NCBI GenBank assembly: GCA_029247685.1
Contig: JAQWKT010000074.1
Span: 1-60,192, forward strand
Reading direction: 5' to 3'
Source: Crocinitomicaceae bacterium
Lineage (GTDB): Bacteria > Bacteroidota > Bacteroidia > Flavobacteriales_D > Crocinitomicaceae
Length of the DNA stretch: 60,192 nt
Made by a program: the position numbers and the translations under genes. This document shows, piece by piece, positions 8,296 to 15,885 of the stretch (the stretch's first letter is position 1; every line of letters starts with the position of its first letter). The notes below the pieces were generated by a model that saw nothing but the letters and a program-made list of their open reading frames with translations, ran no database searches and had not been told where the DNA came from.

Positions 8296-9855
8296 ATGGA
8301 AAAAAAGGTAGACTATTCTCGTAATTCAGGAAATCGCATAAAGCAAGTTAATAAACTACTTCAATCAGACCATCTAGGAAAATTACCTCCACAAGCAATT
8401 GATATTGAACAAGCTGTTTTAGGAGCTTTAATGCTCGAAAAAAATGCCATTTCCAAAGCAATCGATATTTTAAAACCAGATAGTTTCTATGAACCCAAGC
8501 ACCAGTTTATATATGCTGCAATTCGTGAATTATTTGCTACTACAAACCCTGTAGATATTATTACAGTAACCAATTATCTTAGGACTCAAGGGGAACTTGA
8601 AGCCTCTGGTGGACCATCTTATATATCTCAATTAACCAGTAGGGTAGCTTCTTCTGCCAATATTGAATTTCACTCTCGAATCATCGCAGAAAAACACATA
8701 AAAAGAGAATTAATTCGCATGAGTAGCGAGGTGATGGAAGATTCTTATGACGATACCCAAGATGTCTTTGATGTTTTAAGTAAAGCGGAAGGAAAGCTAT
8801 TTCAAATAGCTGAAAACAACACTGGCAAGCAAGTTCAAAACATGCAGTCCGTTGTTAGAGAAGCAATTGAAGAAATTGAAAAGGCTTCACAAAATTCTGA
8901 TGGAATATCTGGAGTTCCAACCGGATTTATGGATCTAGATAGAATTACCTCTGGATTTCAGCGTTCCGATATGATTGTTATTGCTGGTAGACCAGCAATG
9001 GGAAAAACCGCATTTGTATTATCTATGGCTAGGAATACCGCTGTAGAATATAACATGGGTGTTGCTTTTTTCTCTTTAGAGATGTCCTCTGTTCAATTAG
9101 TAAAAAGATTAATTGCTAGTGAAACTAGATTAAGTGCTGATAAATTAAGAAAAGGAAATCTACGTGAAGACGAATATCAACAATTGCATGCTCGTATTTC
9201 CAAATTAGCAACTGCACCTATTTTTATTGACGATACACCAGGACTTAGTATTTTTGATTTGCGTGCAAAATGTAGACGATTAAAAATGCAACACAATATT
9301 GAAATGGTCATTATTGACTATTTGCAACTAATGTCTGCAAAAGATGGAAAAGGAACAGGAAATAGAGAACAAGAAATATCTACTATATCAAGATCTATTA
9401 AAGAAATTGCTAAAGAACTTAATATTCCTATTATTGCTCTTGCTCAGTTAAGTAGGTCTGTTGAGACAAGAGGTGGTGACAAAAAACCGATCCTATCTGA
9501 CTTAAGAGAATCTGGAGCAATTGAACAAGATGCGGATATTGTTGGTTTTCTTTATAGACCTGAATATTATGGATTTGCTACTGACGAAGACAATAATTCG
9601 AATCGAGGAATAGGAGAAGTTATTATTGCCAAACATCGTAATGGTTCAACAGGAAACATTAAACTTCGATTTGTTCAGGAATTTGCAAAATTTGAAAACT
9701 TAGAAAATTACACTGGAAACGAAGATAATTTTGCTATACCTCAAAATGCAGTTATTGATAGAGAAAACAACACCTATACTTTAGGAAGTAAGATTAACAA
9801 TAATAATCAAAATGGTTCGGAATTTGATGCACCAAATGAAGATTCTCCATTTTAG
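8296..9855 (+). CDS. dnaB: Replicative DNA helicase DnaB
   Basis: The 519-residue protein has the DnaB N-terminal helical domain (about 32-135, from PPQAIDIEQAVLGALMLE) and a RecA-type motor domain from about 210. Walker A is GRPAMGKT near 231-238 and Walker B is MVIIDYLQLM near 337-346, followed by the arginine-finger region ending KHRNGSTG. It unwinds DNA as a hexamer ahead of the replisome. No intein is present, and the C-terminal tail is acidic and Asn-rich. An alternative further upstream start is not available, and a consensus -7 box abuts the chosen ATG. Confidence 0.97.
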   Translation: MEKKVDYSRNSGNRIKQVNKLLQSDHLGKLPPQAIDIEQAVLGALMLEKNAISKAIDILKPDSFYEPKHQFIYAAIRELFATTNPVDIITVTNYLRTQGELEASGGPSYISQLTSRVASSANIEFHSRIIAEKHIKRELIRMSSEVMEDSYDDTQDVFDVLSKAEGKLFQIAENNTGKQVQNMQSVVREAIEEIEKASQNSDGISGVPTGFMDLDRITSGFQRSDMIVIAGRPAMGKTAFVLSMARNTAVEYNMGVAFFSLEMSSVQLVKRLIASETRLSADKLRKGNLREDEYQQLHARISKLATAPIFIDDTPGLSIFDLRAKCRRLKMQHNIEMVIIDYLQLMSAKDGKGTGNREQEISTISRSIKEIAKELNIPIIALAQLSRSVETRGGDKKPILSDLRESGAIEQDADIVGFLYRPEYYGFATDEDNNSNRGIGEVIIAKHRNGSTGNIKLRFVQEFAKFENLENYTGNEDNFAIPQNAVIDRENNTYTLGSKINNNNQNGSEFDAPNEDSPF

Positions 9856-9876
9856 GATCAATTAAACTTTTTTTCC

Positions 9877-11163
9877 ATGAAAATTTCACCTAAAAAAAAG
9901 CTACTTTTTTATCTGTTTTTTATCGGTATTAACTTAAATAATTTTTCATATGCAAGTTCAATATTAGTCCCTATGGATAATAGTCAATCCAATCACTTAA
10001 AGGCTTATGGCGTGTCATATTGGGCTTTAGAAAATGGAGTAACTATTGAATGGCTTCTCAATTATAAAGGGGGAGCTTTTTTATACCCACATATTAAAAC
10101 ACTTGAAGAAGAATTAATCATTCGAGGAGTAAAATATACGATTTTAGCAAATGGACAGGTAAATGCAATTCGATCTGAAATAGGCAATCCTGAAATTAAT
10201 ATGGAAATTACACAATTGGAAAAAGCTCCAAAAATTGCCGTTTATACTCCTTCTGGAAAACAACCTTGGGACGATGCAGTAACGCTGGTTTTAGAATACG
10301 CTGAAATTCCATACGAAAAGATTTATGATTCTTCTATTGTTATAGGGTTGCTTCCAAAATATGATTGGCTTCATTTACATCATGAAGATTTTACTGGTCA
10401 ATATGGAAAGTTTTATGCTGCATTTAGAAATTATCCATGGTATAAAGAACAAGTGGCTATGGCAGAGGCTAATGCTACTAAATTAGGGTTTAACAAAGTA
10501 TCTGAAATGAAGCTTGCTGTTGCTCAAAATATTAAAAACTTTGTAATTGGAGGTGGATTTTTATTTACGATGTGTAGTGGAACCGATAGCTACGATATTG
10601 CTTTAGCTGCTCATAAAACCGATATTTGTGAACATATTTTTGATGGAGACCCTAGTAGTCAAAATGCACAACAAGAATTGGACTATAATAATGGATTAGC
10701 TTTTGAAAAATACCAACTCGAAAGAAATCCAATGGTATATGAATATTCTTCCATAGATGGAACACAAATTCGTAGAAGCAAGAGAATTGTTGAAAAAATG
10801 GACAATTTTAGTTTATTTGATTTTTCGGCAAAATGGGATATTGTTCCGACGATGCTTACCCAATGTCATACCAATACAATAAAAGGATTTATGGGACAAA
10901 CCACCGATTTTGTGAAATCAACAATTAAGACAAATGTTCTTATTATGGGAGAAAACAAATTATTAAATACAGCAAGATATATTCATGGAGAACTTGGACA
11001 AGGAACATGGACATACTATGGTGGACATGATCCTGAAGATTATGAACATCGTGTTGGGGATCCACCAACTGACCTTAACTTGCATCCAAATTCACCAGGA
11101 TATCGTTTAATACTTAATAATATTCTTTTTCCAGCAGCTAAAAAGAAAAAGAGAAAAACATAG
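9877..11163 (+). CDS. Conserved exported Bacteroidetes protein (often labelled 'asparagine synthetase B')
   Basis: The 428-residue protein has a signal peptide (about 1-27, ending FSYASS). The mature part has a nucleophile-elbow-like segment, GGGFLFTMCSGTDSYD near 226-241, and a late GGHDPED motif, reminiscent of a class I glutamine-amidotransferase/flavodoxin fold with a Cys nucleophile. Homologues in Flavobacteria are commonly named asparagine synthetase B, but none of the AsnB features is present: there is no N-terminal catalytic Cys2 after Met and no ATP-pyrophosphatase SGGxDS loop. Export also argues against that role. It sits between dnaB and tsaE, with the tsaE start 3 bp after its stop. 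Function unknown. Confidence 0.6.
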   Translation: MKISPKKKLLFYLFFIGINLNNFSYASSILVPMDNSQSNHLKAYGVSYWALENGVTIEWLLNYKGGAFLYPHIKTLEEELIIRGVKYTILANGQVNAIRSEIGNPEINMEITQLEKAPKIAVYTPSGKQPWDDAVTLVLEYAEIPYEKIYDSSIVIGLLPKYDWLHLHHEDFTGQYGKFYAAFRNYPWYKEQVAMAEANATKLGFNKVSEMKLAVAQNIKNFVIGGGFLFTMCSGTDSYDIALAAHKTDICEHIFDGDPSSQNAQQELDYNNGLAFEKYQLERNPMVYEYSSIDGTQIRRSKRIVEKMDNFSLFDFSAKWDIVPTMLTQCHTNTIKGFMGQTTDFVKSTIKTNVLIMGENKLLNTARYIHGELGQGTWTYYGGHDPEDYEHRVGDPPTDLNLHPNSPGYRLILNNILFPAAKKKKRKT

Positions 11164-11166
11164 AGC

Positions 11167-11595
11167 TTGAAATATATTTCAAATTCATTATCTGAAAATT
11201 CAGATATTGCAAAAAAAATTATTTTAGAAATTGGTGAACAACAAATCATCGCCATAGATGCACCCATGGGTTCTGGAAAAACCACCTTGATTAAAGAACT
11301 AATCAAACATTTAAGTCCGGATGATTTTTTAGGATCCCCCACCTACTCTATTGCTAACGAATATAGCACCTATAGTAAAGAAAACCTTTGCCATTTGGAC
11401 TTATATCGCATTAAAAATATTGAAGAATTATACGATATAGGAATAGATAATTATCTTGAAAATTTTCGATACTGTTTTATTGAATGGCCTGAAAAAAGTA
11501 TTCCTTTTCTTCCTAATAACGTTTTTTGGCTGTATATTAGTGTTCAGGAAGATCAAAGTAGAACCATAGAAACAAAGAATGATCACAAATCCTAA
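11167..11595 (+). CDS. tsaE: tRNA threonylcarbamoyladenosine biosynthesis ATPase TsaE
   Basis: The 142-residue protein has a P-loop (APMGSGKTT at 32-40) followed by SPTYSIANEYS, LDLYRI and FIEWPEK, the conserved TsaE blocks. TsaE is the ATPase that, with TsaB and TsaD, transfers threonylcarbamoyl to A37 of ANN-decoding tRNAs. The TTG start is forced: the upstream gene's TAG is in frame two codons before, and the first ATG codes the Met inside the P-loop. It overlaps the alanine dehydrogenase start by 17 bp, suggesting translational coupling. Confidence 0.92.
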   Translation: MKYISNSLSENSDIAKKIILEIGEQQIIAIDAPMGSGKTTLIKELIKHLSPDDFLGSPTYSIANEYSTYSKENLCHLDLYRIKNIEELYDIGIDNYLENFRYCFIEWPEKSIPFLPNNVFWLYISVQEDQSRTIETKNDHKS

Positions 11596-12799
11596 TGTAT
11601 TAAAAACCCTTATTGAACAAGGCGGCCTTCTTCCAAAGGAAGAGATGCTAGAGGTTTATAAAAAGAAAGGTAGTTTGCAAATTGGAATTCCAAAAGAAGT
11701 TTCTTTTCAAGAAAGAAGAGTTGCTTTAGTACCTGAAGCAGTTTCTTTACTAGTTTCTAACGGTCATAAAGTAAAAGTAGAAACGGGATGTGGTGAAGGG
11801 TCAAATTTTAATGACAACGACTATAGCGAAGCAGGTGCTGAAGTTTGTTACGACAAAAAAGAAATTTATGCTTGTAACCTTATTTTTAAGGTTGCCCCTC
11901 CTTCAGAACACGAAGTAGACATGATGACTGGAAACCAAACCTTCATCTCTGCACTTCAAATTTCTATTCAACCAAAAGAAGTTCTCCAAAAACTAATTAA
12001 GAAAAAAATTACTGCTATTGCTTGGGATTATATAACCGATGAAACCGGTGTTTTTTCTGTGGTTAGAACATTGGGTGAAATTGCCGGTACCACTTCGGTG
12101 CTTATTGCCGGAGAGCTATTATCTTGCTATGCTTCTGGAAAAGGAATGATTCTTGGCGGAATTGCCGGAGTTCAACCTACTGAAGTAGTGGTCGTTGGTG
12201 CTGGAACAGTTGGAGAATCTGCAACAAGATCGGCATTAGGACTTGGAGCTTCTGTAAAAGTTTTTGACAATTCTCTTTCTAAACTTAGAAGACTTCAAAA
12301 CAACATTGGTTCCAAAGTATATACCTCCATCATTCAACCAAAAGTCCTTGCTAAAGCAATTAGAAGAGCAGATGTAGTGATTGGAGCCATTCGTTCTCCA
12401 TTTGGAAAAACCCCTTGTATTGTTAGTGAAACCATGGTAGAATCCATGAAAACAGGATCGGTTATTGTCGATGTCAGTATTGATCAAGGCGGATGTTTTG
12501 AAACTTCAAAAGTCACTAACCATATTGAACCAACTTTTATCAAACATGGTGTAATTCATTATTGTGTACCAAATATCGCATCTAGAGTATCTAGAACTGC
12601 TTCTTTTGCGCTATCCAATATCTTTTCTCCATTATTGCTTGAGATGGGTGACAATGGGAGCTCTGCAGACTTTATCTCAAGAAATGAAGGTTTTCGAAAT
12701 GGAGTCTATATCTATAAAGGAGTACTTACCAACGAATTACTTGGAAAAGTTTTTGATCTGAAATATAAAAACATCGAGCTTTTGTTGCCACGAATCTAA
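11579..12799 (+). CDS. ald: Alanine dehydrogenase
   Basis: The 406-residue protein belongs to the AlaDH/PNT family. The N-terminal block GIPKEVSFQERRVALVPEAV (about 37-56) carries the substrate-binding Arg, and the NAD-binding Rossmann motif VVVGAGTVGESA sits near 208-219. The family reaction is reversible NAD-dependent deamination of L-alanine to pyruvate and ammonium. A transhydrogenase alpha subunit was considered, but the gene has no beta-subunit neighbour and has the length typical of the Bacteroidetes alanine dehydrogenase group. Its ATG lies inside the end of tsaE (17 bp overlap). It is convergent with the frameshifted lipoprotein gene. Confidence 0.85.
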   Translation: MITNPNVLKTLIEQGGLLPKEEMLEVYKKKGSLQIGIPKEVSFQERRVALVPEAVSLLVSNGHKVKVETGCGEGSNFNDNDYSEAGAEVCYDKKEIYACNLIFKVAPPSEHEVDMMTGNQTFISALQISIQPKEVLQKLIKKKITAIAWDYITDETGVFSVVRTLGEIAGTTSVLIAGELLSCYASGKGMILGGIAGVQPTEVVVVGAGTVGESATRSALGLGASVKVFDNSLSKLRRLQNNIGSKVYTSIIQPKVLAKAIRRADVVIGAIRSPFGKTPCIVSETMVESMKTGSVIVDVSIDQGGCFETSKVTNHIEPTFIKHGVIHYCVPNIASRVSRTASFALSNIFSPLLLEMGDNGSSADFISRNEGFRNGVYIYKGVLTNELLGKVFDLKYKNIELLLPRI

Positions 12800-12851
12800 T
12801 TTAGAGAAAAGGTATACTTTTTTTTAAATTATCATTTCCCATATCTTCTAA

Positions 12852-13553
12852 TTAATAACCATAAACATTACCAGAGGCATTTCCACTAGCTCCCATATCA
12901 ACAGCTTTATCTTCTTTCACTTCTTCTGACTTATGATATGATGTATTTTTACGTTCGGATCTGTAATAATTTGAACAATCCTCCAAAAGGCCTTCTCTGT
13001 ATTCTTCTAAATCAACCCCGTCTGTATATTGTTGACCAAGATCAAACATATCCTCGTAATCCATTTCTAGTTTTTCACAAATACAGTTTGTTTTAGCTCT
13101 ATTTCGACCAAGAATACCATAAAAAGATGCAAAACATAATTTTTTCATTCCTTTTGACCAGTTCCCTTTTATACTCTCATCGGGAATGCAATTAGAAGCA
13201 ATAGATATTAAGGCAGCCTCGTCATCTTTGTGATTGTTTTTAAAATCTTTATAACTTTCAAAATCTTGTTCTAAGTTTTGGCATAAGCAATTTGATAATT
13301 CGGATTTAGAAATTCCATATTGTTCTGTTAAAATATGAGAAAACTCTCCTGCTTCATTGGGTGAAACCTTCTAGACCCTCTAAAATTATTTGTTTTTAAA
13401 TAAGATTGTCTTAGAATTCCAAATATTGTTCTTTGACAAAGCTTCTTCTCTTTTTCCTTCCATGTATAAGATGCTGCTTCTTCCGATTTTTTTTCATTGT
13501 CATTGCATGAAAAAAAGAATAAAACTAAAAATAGATAGGTAGATATATTTCAT
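12852..13553 (-). pseudogene. Frameshifted lipoprotein gene with a duplicated internal domain
   Basis: Minus-strand reading from an ATG at 13551-13553 gives a lipoprotein-like start (MKYIYLSIFSFILF) that is broken at a run of seven T (13510-13516). Removing one base gives a lipobox LFSC followed by NDNEKKSEEA. The frame breaks again at a T4 run (13382-13385) and a C3 run (13359-13361), each explained by one extra base. With all three removed, a continuous lipoprotein of about 232 residues results, ending at 12852. It holds two related modules: KKLCQRTIFGILRQSYLKTN (13388-13447) and KKLCFASFYGILGRNRAKTN (13086-13145), each preceded by a Trp. The 98-residue open frame from 13148 is only its C-terminal part. 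I do not recognise the family. The breaks could be real decay or homopolymer sequencing errors. Confidence 0.75.
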
Positions 13554-13567
13554 AGTTAATTATTTAA

Positions 13568-14554
13568 TTAAGGATTAATAATTTTAACGGTGTAGGTGTA
13601 TGAAGATTGCGATGCATTTCCGATGTTGCTAATAGTAACAGTGTATTCCACATCTTCTTGACTATTGGTATTTATCCCTTGAGGTTCCCAAACAATCGTG
13701 TTGTCTCCCATGTTTGTCGTGTTTGCCGAAACAATGGTGAGGGGGACCAAACCGTTTGGACCATTCATTACGACACTTGCAGATGAAAAGTCGGCACCAG
13801 AAGAAAAGCTACCGGGCAGTCCAAACGACCAACGATCAAAAACCAGTTGTTGTGGAATATAATTAGCTGGAGGATAAGCAATAAAATCGGGAAAAGAAGT
13901 ATTTCCATCAAATTCGGCCCCAATACAACCCATGGACATTGAATTATCCGTTGTTCCATAGCTAAATTTTAGTTTTTCTGTATCAAAAATCCATCTTCGG
14001 TGTCCAACTTTATTATTAAAAGCCCCTGGATCTTCTATAAAAAGAGTAATGGCATCCACCGAATGAACGCCTAAAGCAATATTGCTTGTATTGCATCCAT
14101 CATACCCCTCCTGAGTCCAACAAGTCCATGAATTAGGTGGAAAATGGTCTAAATCGTTATTTGCTTTAAGCATTAATGCCGCTTTTTGATATTTATGTGC
14201 ATTACTTTCATCTAAGGTGATATTATCGTTTAAGCCTACTAATCTTCTAAAATAATTGATTCGCTGAAGAAATTTTTCATCGGTAGATGCAGAAACACCT
14301 CCAGGATTACAAGAAGATACATCTCCTGTCCAAGATAAATTATTATTTGATATAGCCGAAGCTAAATAATTGTCATTATAATCCTGAACAGCAATTTCTC
14401 TATTGGTTAACTCTGGGCATGGAGCACATTTTCCTCCGCAGTCAATACCAGTTTCTCCGTGATTCATCACTCCATCGCTGCAACGTTTTTTTCTGCAGGC
14501 AAAAAGAAAAGAAAAGAATAATAAAAAAAGTAAATATTTTCGAAAAACATGCAT
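13568..14554 (-). CDS. Lipoprotein with CAP/SCP-like domain and Cys-rich N-terminal motif
   Basis: The 328-residue protein has a lipoprotein signal peptide with a lipobox FLFAC (Cys20). A six-cysteine motif follows (C-x-D-G-x-x-N-x-G-E-x-G-I-D-C-G-G-x-C), seen in many Bacteroidetes surface proteins. Residues ~88-200 resemble a CAP (SCP/PR-1) domain: an EKFLQRINYFRRLVGL helix, a KYQKAALMLKANNDLDHFPP segment with the expected His, and a late NNKVGHRRWIF block. The C-terminal ~90 residues are a beta-sandwich-like tail. It is probably anchored in the outer membrane or displayed on the surface; activity is unknown. It lies 14 bp upstream of the frameshifted lipoprotein gene on the same strand, so the two may form an operon. 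Confidence 0.72.
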   Translation of the reverse strand: MHVFRKYLLFLLFFSFLFACRKKRCSDGVMNHGETGIDCGGKCAPCPELTNREIAVQDYNDNYLASAISNNNLSWTGDVSSCNPGGVSASTDEKFLQRINYFRRLVGLNDNITLDESNAHKYQKAALMLKANNDLDHFPPNSWTCWTQEGYDGCNTSNIALGVHSVDAITLFIEDPGAFNNKVGHRRWIFDTEKLKFSYGTTDNSMSMGCIGAEFDGNTSFPDFIAYPPANYIPQQLVFDRWSFGLPGSFSSGADFSSASVVMNGPNGLVPLTIVSANTTNMGDNTIVWEPQGINTNSQEDVEYTVTISNIGNASQSSYTYTVKIINP

Positions 14555-14623
14555 GACTTATTATTTTAGTTAATATCACAAGATATATATTATATTTAAG
14601 ATATATCTAACAAAAGATAGTAA

Positions 14624-15067
14624 ATGGACAAGCCTATTAAACTAAACCTTCCTATCGCCAAATTAAAACTCTACGAGAAAAACAACATCACTTATGTGAA
14701 GTGCTTAATTAGAAATAAAAAAATAATTCTTACTCCAGAAGAATGGGTTAGACAACACCTTATCTCTTATTTAGATTCAAATTTTAATTATTCAAAATCT
14801 CGGATGGCTGTAGAATATGAACTCAAATACAACAAGTTGTCCAAAAGGGCAGATATTGTCTTTTTTGATAAAAAATTAATGCCTTATCTTTTAGTAGAAT
14901 GTAAAGCTCCAGAGGTTAAATTAGATAAAAATGTTCTTCACCAAATTGTAACGTATAATGCAAAATTAAATGCCCCTTTTCTTTTAATTTCCAATGGAAT
15001 AGAGCATTACATTTTTGAAGTATCCAATGGGGAAATAAAACCAATAAATACCTTAATTAAACAATGA
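14624..15067 (+). CDS. Orphan HsdR-N-like PD-(D/E)xK nuclease-domain protein
   Basis: The 147-residue protein matches the HSDR_N_2 type: the block GEE-like PEEWVRQHLISYL (about 46-58) with a basic strand VEYELKYNKLSKRADIVFF, in which Asp82 is the likely catalytic Asp, and the ECKAP motif near 97-101 completing a D...ExK site. The final segment LISNGIEHYIFEV is typical of the family. No helicase, specificity or methylase genes are adjacent, so it is not a complete type I restriction system. Small stand-alone proteins of this kind are widespread in Bacteroidetes with unknown function. It overlaps the hydrolase gene by 4 bp (ATGA), indicating co-translation. Confidence 0.75.
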   Translation: MDKPIKLNLPIAKLKLYEKNNITYVKCLIRNKKIILTPEEWVRQHLISYLDSNFNYSKSRMAVEYELKYNKLSKRADIVFFDKKLMPYLLVECKAPEVKLDKNVLHQIVTYNAKLNAPFLLISNGIEHYIFEVSNGEIKPINTLIKQ

Positions 15068-15885
15068 AAAGGGAACTTGTTTCATTCAACGATGTTAAAA
15101 TAGAATACTTTACCTATGGGAATGGAAAAGAGCATATTTTGTGCATGCATGGTCATGGAAGACACGCAGAGGACTTTAAATTTGTTGCAAAAGAGAATAG
15201 AAAGGTTATCTCCATTAACTTATTTCATCATGGAAATTCGTTTTTCCCATTAAAAAGAATTGAGAAAAATCCAATCACTATTTATGAAATAATTCAGTTA
15301 ATTCAATTAATTATTGAAAAAGAAAATCTTATAAATTTTCATTGTCTGGCTTTTAGCCAAGGTGGGCGATTTATTTTAGCCCTCCTTCCCCACTTTCAAA
15401 AACATATTTTATCCATTAGCCTTCTTTCTCCCGATGGAATGGATAATAACAGCTTTTACAATTGGGCTTCAAGAAGAAAATGGGCTAGAAAACTATTTAT
15501 TTCTTGGGAAAAAGAACCAAATAAATTGAGGAAATTTAGCGACCTTTCGGTTAGGCTAATGCTCATGCGACCTAAGGTTAGAGACTTTGTTTATAAATTC
15601 ACTAGTGATCACAAAACTCTTGAACGTGCATCACAAAGTTGGAGAAGTTTTCGATTAATTATGTCTAAGCCAAAAGAAACTGGGCTAATTATTAAAGAAA
15701 ACAACATCCCCTTTGTCATAATTATGGGTAAATACGATAAAATAATTAGACCAATTCAAGCATTACGTTATGCCAAAAAATCAGGCTTAATCAATTGTGT
15801 TATTCAAATTGATTGCGGGCATGATTTTTTTAAAAAAGAGAATATTGAATTATTTAAGCCGCACCTTTTAATTCAGATTGACTAA
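15064..15885 (+). CDS. Alpha/beta-hydrolase fold protein
   Basis: The 273-residue protein has the oxyanion-loop HGHGRHAEDF (about 28-37), the nucleophile elbow FSQGG near residues 98-102, a later MGKYDKIIRP segment supplying the acid, and the final GHDFF His, so a Ser-Asp-His triad can be placed. No signal peptide is present. Substrate unknown; esterase or thioesterase-type activity would be normal for the fold. It overlaps the upstream nuclease-domain gene by 4 bp and, at its 3' end, overlaps the convergent acyl-CoA reductase gene by 18 bp. Confidence 0.82.
   Translation: MKRELVSFNDVKIEYFTYGNGKEHILCMHGHGRHAEDFKFVAKENRKVISINLFHHGNSFFPLKRIEKNPITIYEIIQLIQLIIEKENLINFHCLAFSQGGRFILALLPHFQKHILSISLLSPDGMDNNSFYNWASRRKWARKLFISWEKEPNKLRKFSDLSVRLMLMRPKVRDFVYKFTSDHKTLERASQSWRSFRLIMSKPKETGLIIKENNIPFVIIMGKYDKIIRPIQALRYAKKSGLINCVIQIDCGHDFFKKENIELFKPHLLIQID

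Noticed and set aside
12852-13148. Separate 98-residue gene
   Set aside because: The reading frame and homology to an internal module continue upstream of its ATG; it is the C-terminal piece of the frameshifted lipoprotein.
14624-15067. Type I restriction system
   Set aside because: Only the small N-terminal nuclease-like domain is present; no helicase, HsdM or HsdS.
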